A DNA stretch of 64,000 nucleotides, taken from Paludibacter sp. (GTDB lineage Bacteria; Bacteroidota; Bacteroidia; Bacteroidales; Paludibacteraceae). A program made the position numbers and the translations under genes. Positions 1 to 8,832 of the stretch are shown one piece after another (the stretch's first letter is position 1; each line of letters starts with the position of its first letter). The stretch is from contig JARLGX010000037.1 of assembly GCA_031292575.1 (NCBI GenBank), positions 20,410 to 84,409 on the forward strand. Direction: 5' to 3'. The notes beneath the pieces were generated by a model. That model saw nothing but the letters and a program-made list of their open reading frames with translations, was not told where the DNA came from and did not search any database.

Positions 1-2329
1 TATCCAAATCCCAATCACAGAAAGGCAGTATCACTACTTTAAAATCCAGACCTTTCGACTTATGGACGGTCATAATGCGCATCGCACTTTGGTTGTCGGG
101 CGTGGAAATGCATTGCTTGATACCATTCTTTTTCCACCAGGTGAGGAAGCTGTTCAGGTCGGCAGTTTTGCCCGTTGTATAACGGAAAACCACATCCTGA
201 AAAGCCTGTACAAACACCGCTTCATTGTGCCAACTGCCAATGCCGAACAGCGAAATGATTTGTTCCACCATATCGTAAAGCGAGCTGTGATGCACTTGTT
301 TCAACCGTTCATTTTCGTCGTTGGTAAACAAAGAAGAAAAGATGTTTTCGGATGAATCGGGAATAGAAAAGCAAGCATTCAAAGCCTCATTTTCCGATTT
401 ATGTTGCCGCCCGCGGGCATATTCGTAATTCACAATAGTTTGCTGAATACTGTCTACCGGATTGACAAACAGCTGCAAAATGCCCAGAATAAACCGCACT
501 GAAGCAGCTGCACCAATCAGTAAACCTTCATTGCCCATTATGTCGTAACAAATTTCGGGTTTGGCTTCCACCGTGGTTTTATAGTTCAGCAATTTATGAA
601 TCACATCCTGTTCTTCGCGGTTGGTACGCACTAAAATGGCAATATCCGCCGGCCGATAACCACGCCCCTGCAACTCTTCGAGCATAGCCGGCAATCTTTC
701 CAAACTTTCGGCTTTCCAACCGTCTTCGTTTTCATCCGCGGCAATAAAGCGCACCTCTACCCTACCCGTTCCTGCTTTGGGTGAAACCTGCTGATGAATA
801 TTGGCATACGCATGTTCAATTTTATGCGTCAACGCTTCCAACTGCGGATAAACAGGCAACACGGCTTGCAGGTTTTCATTCAGTTTGCTTTGGAGCAATT
901 GCGCAGCCCTAAAAAAGAATGAATTGTTGAAATCAATAATATTCTTATCGCTGCGCCAGTTGGTTTCAAGGTTTTCCTCTTGTATTTGTTCCGAGCGGAA
1001 GTCGGTCAGAATTTGTTCGTCGAGCAGTTTCCAGTCGGAGTTTCGCCACCGGTAAATGCTTTGCTTCACGTCGCCCACCACCAGATTGAACTTGCCTGCC
1101 GACAAACTATTATCCAGCAAGGGCTGAAAGTTTTTCCATTGCAAAGTAGACGTATCCTGAAACTCATCAATCATAAAATTATCGATATGAATGCCCGTTT
1201 TTTCGTATACAAAAGGCGTATCGCTGTTGTCGATAATTTTGTTGAGCAACATGTTGGAATCGGAAATCAACATGGTGTTTTGCTCGTCGGTGAGCATTTT
1301 TATTTGCACCGCCAGATCGGATAAAATGCCTAGCGTATTGATATGTTTGAGCACCATAACCGCCGAATTATAAGTCACAATGTCGACACTCAACATTTCC
1401 ACTATTTGTTGGAAACATTGTTGAAGTCCTCCCTGATAAGCAGTTTCAATAGTCGATTTTATATCCTGCGGCTTTGTTTTGGTGTAACAATTCGTCACAT
1501 CCTGGGCAAAACCTATAAATCGGGCACTGATTTCAAGCTTGCCTTTCGCCAGTTTTTCGAGCGTATTGGTGGTTTTGTACGCAAAATCTTCGTGAGTAAG
1601 TCCGTTGCGCGCCATTATGTTCATCCCTTCGGTGGCGGTTTGTTTCACTTTGGTTTCGAAGGTGGTTTTTATCTCGCGCAGGCTTTTGCGGTAGTTGGTC
1701 AGGAACTCGCGCTCGTGGAGTTTGCGGTTGGTATCTTCGGCTTTGTGCTGGTAACTTTCCTTGAAAATTTCCTTGCCCAAATCCATGATATTGCTCCGCA
1801 TATTCCAGTTTTCCGACTGCTCAATACGCTCCTCGGCATAAGCGGTGAGCCATTGCAGCAGCTGTTTATTTTCGTCTTTGGATAAATCCAGAAACAGATT
1901 ATCCACCGATTGCTCCAGCGTGGAGGTATTGTCCAGTTCCAGGTTATAGCCGCCGTGCACCCCTATGTCGCGTGCAAAAGAGCGAATGACTTGCTGAAAA
2001 AAACGGTCGATGGTACTGATGGAAAACGAGGAATAATCGTGGAGAATGGTAGTGAGAATATGCTTCGCCCTTACATTTACAGCTTCATCGTCCAGATGAA
2101 ATTTAGCCATCAACCCGGCGCGGTAATCCGACTTCTCACCTTGCGACAACGCATGCAATTCTTTCAGAATGCGCGTTTTCATTTCGTCGGTGGCTTTGTT
2201 GGTAAACGTAACGGCCAGGATGCGACGATGTGCCCGCTCCTTTTTGGGGTCGAACAGCAAGTGGATATAGTCTTGCGTGAGCCGGTATGTTTTGCCCGAA
2301 CCGGCAGAGGCACGATAAATATTGAGCAT
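1..2329 (-). CDS. AddA/RecB-like UvrD-family helicase, C-terminus cut off by the window edge
   Basis: This is the N-terminal 776 residues of a superfamily 1 helicase of the kind that unwinds broken DNA ends during recombinational repair. The Walker A motif is right at the N-terminus (GSGKT, residues 10-14). Motif Ia follows (LAVTFTNKA), then Walker B DEFQDT near residue 388, GDVKQSIYRWR around residue 417, and motif V MTVHKSKGLDF near residue 755, where the window ends. The order and spacing match the large Bacteroidetes helicase-nuclease subunits of about 1000-1100 residues, so a C-terminal nuclease-like part should lie outside. The start ATG at 2329 fits because Walker A begins six residues later and a good promoter lies about 50 bases upstream. 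The AddB-like partner is not in the window. Family is certain; the AddA subtype is inferred. Confidence 0.88.
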   Translation of the reverse strand, partial: MLNIYRASAGSGKTYRLTQDYIHLLFDPKKERAHRRILAVTFTNKATDEMKTRILKELHALSQGEKSDYRAGLMAKFHLDDEAVNVRAKHILTTILHDYSSFSISTIDRFFQQVIRSFARDIGVHGGYNLELDNTSTLEQSVDNLFLDLSKDENKQLLQWLTAYAEERIEQSENWNMRSNIMDLGKEIFKESYQHKAEDTNRKLHEREFLTNYRKSLREIKTTFETKVKQTATEGMNIMARNGLTHEDFAYKTTNTLEKLAKGKLEISARFIGFAQDVTNCYTKTKPQDIKSTIETAYQGGLQQCFQQIVEMLSVDIVTYNSAVMVLKHINTLGILSDLAVQIKMLTDEQNTMLISDSNMLLNKIIDNSDTPFVYEKTGIHIDNFMIDEFQDTSTLQWKNFQPLLDNSLSAGKFNLVVGDVKQSIYRWRNSDWKLLDEQILTDFRSEQIQEENLETNWRSDKNIIDFNNSFFFRAAQLLQSKLNENLQAVLPVYPQLEALTHKIEHAYANIHQQVSPKAGTGRVEVRFIAADENEDGWKAESLERLPAMLEELQGRGYRPADIAILVRTNREEQDVIHKLLNYKTTVEAKPEICYDIMGNEGLLIGAAASVRFILGILQLFVNPVDSIQQTIVNYEYARGRQHKSENEALNACFSIPDSSENIFSSLFTNDENERLKQVHHSSLYDMVEQIISLFGIGSWHNEAVFVQAFQDVVFRYTTGKTADLNSFLTWWKKNGIKQCISTPDNQSAMRIMTVHKSKGLDFKVVILPFCDWDLD

Positions 2330-2376
2330 GGGAATTAATTCATAATTTAGAATAAAATAAGCTTATTTTCTTTCCT

Positions 2377-2408
2377 CAAAGGTACAATTAAGTTTTAGAA
2401 AGTGCAAA
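2377..2408 (-). promoter_or_regulatory. Bacteroidetes-type promoter for the AddA-like helicase
   Basis: On the minus strand TTTG (2405-2408) is followed after 21 bases by TACCTTTG (2377-2384), matching the Bacteroidetes consensus TTTG-N19-21-TAnnTTTG. It would give a leader of roughly 40 bases. Confidence 0.65.
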
Positions 2409-2520
2409 GTTTGAATATCAACAAAACAACATCGGCCGAACTTCAAAATTGAAATTCAGCCGATAATGTGATTTTTTAATCAAAGAGCAATTTTGTATGT
2501 CCCTGAATTTATCCTATTTA

Positions 2521-2649
2521 TTATTTCGAAGCTACTTTAGTTGCGCCTGTTGTTCCATTTACAGGTGGATTAGTAGTAGTACAACTAACTGCGACAAAAA
2601 ATAATAAACTCAATACGAATGAAATTAAAAATTTACTTTTGGCATCCAT
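2521..2649 (-). CDS. small lipoprotein, 42 residues
   Basis: A short reading frame of 42 codons starts at ATG 2649 and ends in TAA. It encodes a charged MDAKSK start, a hydrophobic stretch (FLISFVLSLLFFVAV), then SC followed by a Thr/Pro/Asn/Gly-rich tail. This has the layout of a lipoprotein signal with Cys23 as the lipidated residue, leaving a mature tail of only about 20 residues. The lipobox (VAVSC) is loose, as is common in Bacteroidetes. It lies alone between the SUI1-type gene and the helicase. No function can be assigned; it could be a lysis- or entericidin-like small lipoprotein or simply a short envelope peptide. Coding is inferred from the signal-peptide pattern only. Confidence 0.6.
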   Translation of the reverse strand: MDAKSKFLISFVLSLLFFVAVSCTTTNPPVNGTTGATKVASK

Positions 2650-2752
2650 ATTATTTATATTAATTACAACTTTGTAATTATAATGCCAAAGTTATTTTAA
2701 AAGAATCTTTCAAGGTTATATCAGTTAGTATTTTTAATAATAATTAGTATGT

Positions 2753-3088
2753 CTATTTGAAATTTATTTTTTTTACTTTAAATCCCATACCAAGTAATAT
2801 TTCTGCTATTTTTACCCTAAAATCGCCTTGCACTAATATTTCTCCATCACGAGACGAACCGCCGGCACCACATTTCACCTTCAAGAGTTTTGCCAAATCT
2901 TTCAATTCGTCATCTTTGCCCTTAAAATCGGTAACTAAGGTTGCTAGTTTACCATTACGTTTGTCCAACTCCACACGCAAAGGTTCAACCTGACGCTTTT
3001 TATCCAGTTTTATTATTGTTGAAGCAGGCGTTTCTTCAACCTGCGGCACTATACTTTTAACTTCATTAAGTTTATCTCTCCAATCCAT
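2753..3088 (-). CDS. yciH: SUI1/eIF1-family translation factor (YciH-like)
   Basis: A 111-residue protein whose C-terminal two thirds is a SUI1 domain. It has the KCGAGGSS motif near residue 73, then RDGEILVQGD and a final GFKVKKINFK strand. Bacterial YciH proteins resemble eukaryotic eIF1 and are thought to affect the fidelity of start-site selection on the 30S subunit. The N-terminal 40 residues are charged and probably flexible. The gene starts two bases after the stop of the upstream RNA methyltransferase, so the two are almost certainly co-transcribed, giving a small translation/RNA operon. Confidence 0.9.
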   Translation of the reverse strand: MDWRDKLNEVKSIVPQVEETPASTIIKLDKKRQVEPLRVELDKRNGKLATLVTDFKGKDDELKDLAKLLKVKCGAGGSSRDGEILVQGDFRVKIAEILLGMGFKVKKINFK

Positions 3089-3090
3089 AC

Positions 3091-3618
3091 TTATTGCAAT
3101 AATTTAAAAATTTCCCAAATAATTATCCCACTTGTTACACTTACATTGAGCGAATGTTTTGTTCCAAACTGAGGGATTTCAATGCAACCATCGCAGGCAT
3201 CTACTACAGTTTGCTGTACTCCTTTCACTTCATTACCCAGAATAACGGCATATTTTTTTGAATTATCCAATTTCAAATCGGGTAACATGGTACTACCAAC
3301 AGCTTGTTCTATTGCAAAAACGATGTAACCCTGTGCTTTCAGTTCATTCAATGCAACATGCGTGTCTTCAAAATACTTCCATTCAACCGTATTTTCAGCT
3401 CCAAGAGCAGTTTTATGAATCTCGGCATGAGGTGGTGTACTGGTAATTCCGCATAAATAAACGGTTTCCACTAAAAATGCATCGGCCGTGCGAAACACCG
3501 AACCTACATTGTGTAAACTGCGAATATTATCAAGGACAACTACAAGTGGAGTTTTCCTTTCATCTTTAAATTCCGCCACTGTAAGGCGATTCAATTCAGT
3601 TATTTTGAGTTTTTTCAT
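3091..3618 (-). CDS. SpoU/TrmH-family RNA 2'-O-methyltransferase
   Basis: A 175-residue SPOUT-fold methyltransferase using S-adenosylmethionine. The three family motifs are visible: NIRSLHNVGSVFRTAD (motif 1, about residues 31-46), ILGNEVKGV (motif 2, near 126) and IPQFGTKHSLNVSVTSG (motif 3, near 148), which form the knotted cofactor site. It lacks the extra N-terminal RNA-binding domain of RlmB, so it is a minimal form, and the target (tRNA or rRNA ribose) cannot be named. It is the first gene of the pair with the YciH-like factor. The gap of about 70 bases to the next gene shows no clear promoter. Confidence 0.88.
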   Translation of the reverse strand: MKKLKITELNRLTVAEFKDERKTPLVVVLDNIRSLHNVGSVFRTADAFLVETVYLCGITSTPPHAEIHKTALGAENTVEWKYFEDTHVALNELKAQGYIVFAIEQAVGSTMLPDLKLDNSKKYAVILGNEVKGVQQTVVDACDGCIEIPQFGTKHSLNVSVTSGIIIWEIFKLLQ

Positions 3619-3686
3619 GAATTCAATGTGATAATCTGAGGAAATAATAATGTACTAATTAATTAGAATATTGGCACTTTTACGCA

Positions 3687-4691
3687 TTATTTTATTAAAG
3701 TAATTGCTTTTTCAATAATTGTATCGTATCCGTTTGCCTGATCGGTAGCTGATAAGCTGACCAAATAATCGGGTTCTATTCCAAACTCAATATTTTGCTT
3801 CGCAATATTTAACATCGGGCTTGCTGAGAATCGTACAAGCCATCCATTTGGCAATTCGCTTGAAATAGGCAGACCACCGCCACCGCCAGTTTTATCGCCA
3901 ACAATTAAGGCATTTGGTGCCTGAGTCATACGATTTACAAAATCATTTGTTGCGCTAAATGCCAATCGGTTTGTCAAAACTATAACAGGGCGTTGCCATT
4001 GAGCGTTTTTATTGGCAATTGTCTTCATTGCCAAAGGAGCCGAAAAATCGGAATGGGCATCGCCAGTTTTGTGTTCAATATAACCGGTTATGGTTTCTTG
4101 CTTGAAAAAATAGGAAGCCAGTTGGCTCGAATTGCTGAGTGAACCACCTCCATTATTCCTTACATCAATAATTAAGCCTCTACAACTGGAAAAATAATTC
4201 ATCATGTAGGCTACGTTATTATCCGAAAAATTATCTTCAAAACTTCCATAGTATATATAACCAACTTTCCCATTAGCAATTTTTGCATAATTAAATCCAT
4301 TTGTAATGAGATAATTATTGCCCAAATAGCGACTGGTATTAATGAGTGCTAAACTAAAATTATCAGGATAATCGGTATACCATTTCCAATAGCGACTTTC
4401 ATTAAAGTCAGAATACAAATTCACGTGACCATCTTTCAACTCATTGAGCATACTACCCATCAAATCGAAAAATGCAAATTGAGTTTTGACTGTATCAATT
4501 TTCAGTTTGTATGCAGCGTGTATTGAGTCCCAGTTGATATGTTTATAATCGAGGTAGCAATACTTTGTATCAATGATTTTCCACAACGATTCAAAGTTCC
4601 CTTCATAAGTATTGGGTTCCACTATGGGTTCGTTCATACACGAAGGAAGTAAAACTGCCGTAAATAATATAATTAGGAGATATTTTTTCAT
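3687..4691 (-). CDS. S41-family peptidase, lipoprotein
   Basis: A 334-residue lipoprotein: the signal ends in LLPSC with Cys18 as the lipidated residue. The fold is that of the C-terminal processing/tricorn-core (S41) peptidases. LKDGHVNL around residue 89 supplies a family His, GLIIDVRNNGGGS (172-184) is the characteristic strand, and NRLAFSATND places the likely nucleophile at Ser246, followed by VGDKTGGGG. No PDZ domain is obvious, unlike CtpA elsewhere in the window, so it belongs to the short Bacteroidetes S41 lipoproteins. It probably acts in the periplasm or on the cell surface. It is downstream of and close to the 282-residue exported protein and likely shares its promoter. Substrate unknown. 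Confidence 0.85.
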   Translation of the reverse strand: MKKYLLIILFTAVLLPSCMNEPIVEPNTYEGNFESLWKIIDTKYCYLDYKHINWDSIHAAYKLKIDTVKTQFAFFDLMGSMLNELKDGHVNLYSDFNESRYWKWYTDYPDNFSLALINTSRYLGNNYLITNGFNYAKIANGKVGYIYYGSFEDNFSDNNVAYMMNYFSSCRGLIIDVRNNGGGSLSNSSQLASYFFKQETITGYIEHKTGDAHSDFSAPLAMKTIANKNAQWQRPVIVLTNRLAFSATNDFVNRMTQAPNALIVGDKTGGGGGLPISSELPNGWLVRFSASPMLNIAKQNIEFGIEPDYLVSLSATDQANGYDTIIEKAITLIK

Positions 4692-4711
4692 CTTTATTTA
4701 ATTAAAAATTT

Positions 4712-5560
4712 CTATTCATTTGTTGAAATGAAATTTTGAGGGATATGTCTTTTTCTTCCGGAGAACGAAATTTCATCGAAAGTGGTTCCAGCTGATATAC
4801 TAAATTCATTGCGTTCAAAAACCATATCATTAGCTTTGTACTTTAATTTTTGATAACTCAAACCAAATTGCCAGGTAGTTCGGGAAAAAGGAACATCAAT
4901 GGTGAGCTTAGGATTTATGCCGCGTTTATTTATTATTGAGCTGAGATGCGACACATTGGAGAGATTGCCTAAATCGAACATCTCATAATCTGATTCACCT
5001 GCAAGTGGTACAAACATCCAACCAAAAACAGGGGTTTCAACAGCCAATTGAAGCCTCAATGTTCTTCGGCGTAAAGGAATATCATACATTGCAATGCCAG
5101 ACAAATTAAGATTTGTTGCCAAATCAACGTTTACGGGATTATTTATATTTCTAACAACATATTTGTAACCAAAATCAATGTCCCAGCTACCACCGGCAAG
5201 CAGTTGCAGACCTTTTATTGGTCTGAAATGATAATGCATACCCCAACTGTAATTTGTTCCCAAATACAACATTGAACTTGTTTGAGGAGGATTTAGAGCA
5301 AACCCTGCAAGTAAATAATACTTTTTTTGAATGGAAATATTGGTGTTTTCTAATGATAGAAACCTGCGACTTTCGTGATTGAATTGAATACCGTTGCCAC
5401 TATAGGTTAAAGGTGAAAGATAAGGATCGAGAAAACTGATTGTTGAGAATCCAAAAGTATTGGACTTTGTTGTGAGTAAATATTTTTGTGTCTCAGGAAT
5501 TTGAGCAAATCCTTCTACACAAAAAAAGTATACAAACAGAACAATTAGTGCATTTTTCAT
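4712..5560 (-). CDS. exported protein, DUF3316-like, probable outer-membrane barrel
   Basis: A 282-residue protein with a cleavable signal peptide (MKNALIVLFVYFFCVEGFAQ). After that come alternating hydrophobic and polar residues with frequent aromatics (FGFSTISFLDPYLSPLTYSG, then repeated strands such as LQLLAGGSWDIDFG), as in small Bacteroidetes outer-membrane barrels. The YLSPLTYSGNGIQF region resembles DUF3316 proteins, a Bacteroidetes family without known function; that assignment is from memory of the pattern. It is the first gene of a two-gene unit with the S41 lipoprotein, 20 bases apart, and has a -7 element 32 bases upstream. Confidence 0.6.
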   Translation of the reverse strand: MKNALIVLFVYFFCVEGFAQIPETQKYLLTTKSNTFGFSTISFLDPYLSPLTYSGNGIQFNHESRRFLSLENTNISIQKKYYLLAGFALNPPQTSSMLYLGTNYSWGMHYHFRPIKGLQLLAGGSWDIDFGYKYVVRNINNPVNVDLATNLNLSGIAMYDIPLRRRTLRLQLAVETPVFGWMFVPLAGESDYEMFDLGNLSNVSHLSSIINKRGINPKLTIDVPFSRTTWQFGLSYQKLKYKANDMVFERNEFSISAGTTFDEISFSGRKRHIPQNFISTNE

Positions 5561-5591
5561 TTAACTTTTCTTTTAATAGGAATATTGCTTG

Positions 5592-5599
5592 CAAAAATA
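5592..5599 (-). promoter_or_regulatory. -7 element for the DUF3316-like/S41 pair
   Basis: TATTTTTG on the minus strand matches TAnnTTTG and lies 32 bases before the start codon. No clear -33 TTTG box is seen. Confidence 0.4.
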
Positions 5600-5712
5600 A
5601 CGAAAATGTTTGGTAAAAAATTTTGTTGGTTTTCGGTATGATTAAGTGCATAAAACTATACTCCTGAATGAAATGCTCCGCTTGCTATATTATTTTTTTA
5701 GCTAAAAATAAT

Positions 5713-5720
5713 TATCTTTG
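5713..5720 (+). promoter_or_regulatory. -7 element for rdgB
   Basis: TATCTTTG matches the Bacteroidetes -7 consensus and lies 32 bases before the rdgB ATG. No well-placed -33 box is visible. Confidence 0.5.
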
Positions 5721-5752
5721 CCAACAAATGATTCAAAACATTGCAATTAGCT

Positions 5753-6331
5753 ATGAAAAAATTGGTTTTTGCCACAAATAATACCCATAAACTATCCGAA
5801 GTCAAGGCAATACTTGAACCCAAATTTTCAATTATCAGTTTGGCTGATTTGAATTGTAATGAAGACATACCTGAAACTGCCGAAACTCTTGAAGGTAATG
5901 CTTTGCTTAAAGCAAAATACATTCATGGTAAATTTGGGTTCGATTGTTTTGCTGATGACACCGGCCTTGAGGTTGATACACTAAATGGAGAGCCTGGGGT
6001 TTATTCAGCACGTTATGCTGGTGAGGATCATAATGCACAAAACAATATGACTAAATTGTTGTCTTTATTAGGCAATTGCCCGAATAGAGAAGCCCATTTT
6101 CGGACAGTTATTGCATTGATAAAGAATGGTGAAACGAGTTTCTTTGAAGGCAGAATTGATGGTAGCATTTCGTTACAACCTATGGGTAACAGCGGGTTTG
6201 GTTATGATCCTATCTTTGTTCCGAAAGGTAAAACAGTAAGCTTTGCACAATTAAGTGCCGAAGAAAAGAATACAATTAGTCACCGTGCCTTAGCAGTAAA
6301 TAAGCTGGTAGAATTCTTACAACAGAAGTAA
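5753..6331 (+). CDS. rdgB: RdgB/HAM1 non-canonical purine NTP pyrophosphatase
   Basis: A 192-residue enzyme that hydrolyses XTP, ITP and dITP to monophosphates, cleaning the nucleotide pool before damaged purines reach DNA or RNA. Family motifs are clear: [13 protein letters not shown] at the start, the [20 protein letters not shown] block around residue 65-85, and SGFGYDPIF plus a SHR motif near the C-terminus. The ATG at 5753 is preferred to a TTG four codons upstream because [10 protein letters not shown] is the usual family start. It has its own promoter element and precedes porZ by about 150 bases. Confidence 0.95.
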   Translation: MKKLVFATNNTHKLSEVKAILEPKFSIISLADLNCNEDIPETAETLEGNALLKAKYIHGKFGFDCFADDTGLEVDTLNGEPGVYSARYAGEDHNAQNNMTKLLSLLGNCPNREAHFRTVIALIKNGETSFFEGRIDGSISLQPMGNSGFGYDPIFVPKGKTVSFAQLSAEEKNTISHRALAVNKLVEFLQQK

Positions 6332-6477
6332 ATGTATTAGCATAATTACTCTCATATTTCAAGTCGGACTAAAGTAAATTTAAATCTATTGGGCAATCTT
6401 ACAAAATAAAAAGAAAGTAAACGAGTTTTATTGATTTAAGTATTTCAAGGGTTCAATAATACTTCATACATATTTAT

Positions 6478-8823
6478 ATGAAAATAAAATCTTTAATTTT
6501 CGTTTTTATATTGATTATTTTTTCATCTGTAACATGGGCACAGTTAGCCATGGGCAAGTGGCAAACCCATTTTGCTTACAACAGTGTTTCTCAAATTGCA
6601 CAATCTGATACTAAAATTTATGCAGTAAGCGAAGGAGCCTTGTTTTCGGTAGATAAAAAAGATGGAGAAATAGAGTTTTATAGTAAACTTAATGGATTAA
6701 CAGGTTCAAATATTAGTCAAATTGAATACAGTTCATTAAATCAAGCACTTGTTATAGTCTATAGCAATGGTAATATTGACCTTTTAAAATCGGGAGGTAT
6801 AACTAACATTCCCGATCTTTACAATAAACAAATGAGTTCAAGTAAAACTGTAAATCAAATCCAATTTTATCAAAACAAGGCATATTTAGCATCTGATTTC
6901 GGTATAGTTGTGCTAAACCTTGATAAAGACGAAGTGGCTGACACTTATTACATTGGCCCAAATGCCGCCAATGAGAAAGTTCTTAACACAACAGTCAACA
7001 ATGGAATAATTTACGCACTTACAGCTTCAACCATATTTCAAGCATCAATATTCAACACACAATTAGTGAATTACGAATTTTGGTCAGCAGCAACCGGTTT
7101 ACCCGGGAGTGGCGACTTTCAGGAGATTTCTACATTTAAGGGGCACCTTATATTGTTACGTGGAGGTAAACTTTACAAACAAGAAACTGACAACTCTTGG
7201 ACACAACTATTAAGCAGCATATCACCTACAAATTTCAATGTATCTGGTTCTGACTTAAATGTTTTTGCAAGTAGTTCTGTTTATGTGGCTGATACACTTT
7301 TCAATATAAATACTATTAGTAATATTGGAACAATCACTGATGCCGAATATGACACACAAAGCCAAACGAGTTATTTTGCAGCTAACAGTCTGGGTATTAT
7401 TTCCTATAAGCAAGTGGGAAGTCAATCTCCAGAAGTAAACTATTATAAACCGGCTGGACCCGCAGTAAATATGCCTTGGGACCTGACCTTTATGGGTAAA
7501 AAATTATTTATGGTTCCCGGTGGCAGATGGTCAACTCAAAATAATACACCCGGAGAAATAATGATGTACGAAAATGGTATATGGACGAATATTGATTATT
7601 CAACTATTCAAAGTCAGACTGGTCATTCGGTAACTGATTTCATGAATGTAGCAGTTGATACAACAGATCCAACTCATTTTTTTGTGACATCCTATGGAAC
7701 CGGGCTGTATGAGTTTAAAAATAATACTTTTTATAAATGGTATAACTATCTTAACAGTACAATTCAAGGTCACCCACTGGTTCCAAATGACCCAAATGAT
7801 TATTCAAGATTAGACGGAGCTATTTTTGATAAACAGGGGAATTTATTTTTTTGTAATTCGGGAGTATCAGCCAGTATTAAAGTATTACTGTCTAATGGTA
7901 CCTGGACTCAACTAAAATATCCAAATGCAACACAAGAAACACTGGGGAAAATACTCATTAACAATCAAAATACAAATCAAAAATGGGTTTTATCTGTACG
8001 AAGTGGAACTGTAATTGTTTTTGATGACAACGGAACTATTACAGATCAAACTGACGACAAATCAGTATATTTCCCATCATTTAACTTTCCAGAACTCGAT
8101 AGTAATGGTAATACAGTTATAACATCGGTGTATGCTGGATCAGTTTACTCAATTGCACAGGATAAGAATGGGGTTATTTGGATAGGAACTGAGGTTGGAC
8201 CATTTTTATTTAATAATACATCTTCGGTATATAATTCCGATTATACTTGTTCTCGCATTAAAATTCCACGCAACGACAGTACTAACTTGGCTGACTATTT
8301 ATTAGTAGACCAGGCTATCACTGCTATTGCAATTGATGGAGCCAATAGAAAGTGGTTAGGAACTAAAAGGTCGGGTGTTTATTTAATGTCAGAAAATGGA
8401 CAACAAACCATTCAGCATTTTACAGCTTCAAATAGTCCTTTACTTTCTAACAATATTTTATCAATTTCAATTAATCCAGTTACAGGAGAAGTGTTTTTTG
8501 GGACTGATCAAGGTTTAATTTCATATCAAAGTGACGCAAGCGAGGCCGGGAGTACTTTTACCAATGTTCATGCATATCCAAATCCTGTCCGGCAAGGTTA
8601 TAAAGGAGTTATTACAATCGCTGGATTAGTTGAAAACACGCAGGTTAAAATAACTGACATTAATGGAAATTTGGTTTGTGAAACAGTTTCAAATGGAAGT
8701 ATAGCCACTTGGGACGGAAAAGATGTTCACGGAAGGCGGGTTAGTACAGGAATCTATTTGGCAATATGTGCAAATGCCGATGGCACACAAAGTACAATTA
8801 CAAAAATCTTGGTTATAAATTAA
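6478..8823 (+). CDS. porZ: PorZ, type IX secretion attachment-complex component
   Basis: A 781-residue exported protein with signal MKIKSLIFVFILIIFSSVTWA. The mature N-terminus (GKWQTHFAYNSVSQIAQ) and two-propeller architecture with repeated GIVVLNL, VWIGTEVG and KWLGTKRSG type blades match PorZ of Porphyromonas gingivalis, which has almost the same length (776). A C-terminal beta-sandwich resembling a type A sorting domain is present (VHAYPNPVRQG, ITDINGNLV, TWDGKD, VSTGIYLA). PorZ sits on the cell surface with PorU, PorV and PorQ and binds the anionic lipopolysaccharide to which cargo is attached. Its presence implies the rest of the system is encoded elsewhere. Nine bases downstream begins a cassette of membrane glycosyltransferases. 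Confidence 0.85.
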   Translation: MKIKSLIFVFILIIFSSVTWAQLAMGKWQTHFAYNSVSQIAQSDTKIYAVSEGALFSVDKKDGEIEFYSKLNGLTGSNISQIEYSSLNQALVIVYSNGNIDLLKSGGITNIPDLYNKQMSSSKTVNQIQFYQNKAYLASDFGIVVLNLDKDEVADTYYIGPNAANEKVLNTTVNNGIIYALTASTIFQASIFNTQLVNYEFWSAATGLPGSGDFQEISTFKGHLILLRGGKLYKQETDNSWTQLLSSISPTNFNVSGSDLNVFASSSVYVADTLFNINTISNIGTITDAEYDTQSQTSYFAANSLGIISYKQVGSQSPEVNYYKPAGPAVNMPWDLTFMGKKLFMVPGGRWSTQNNTPGEIMMYENGIWTNIDYSTIQSQTGHSVTDFMNVAVDTTDPTHFFVTSYGTGLYEFKNNTFYKWYNYLNSTIQGHPLVPNDPNDYSRLDGAIFDKQGNLFFCNSGVSASIKVLLSNGTWTQLKYPNATQETLGKILINNQNTNQKWVLSVRSGTVIVFDDNGTITDQTDDKSVYFPSFNFPELDSNGNTVITSVYAGSVYSIAQDKNGVIWIGTEVGPFLFNNTSSVYNSDYTCSRIKIPRNDSTNLADYLLVDQAITAIAIDGANRKWLGTKRSGVYLMSENGQQTIQHFTASNSPLLSNNILSISINPVTGEVFFGTDQGLISYQSDASEAGSTFTNVHAYPNPVRQGYKGVITIAGLVENTQVKITDINGNLVCETVSNGSIATWDGKDVHGRRVSTGIYLAICANADGTQSTITKILVIN

Positions 8824-8832
8824 CTATTATTA

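Noticed and set aside
980..2338. Several plus-strand open frames of 114-180 codons
   Set aside because: They lie antisense to the AddA-like helicase, whose motifs are unmistakable; their products have no domain, signal peptide or promoter.
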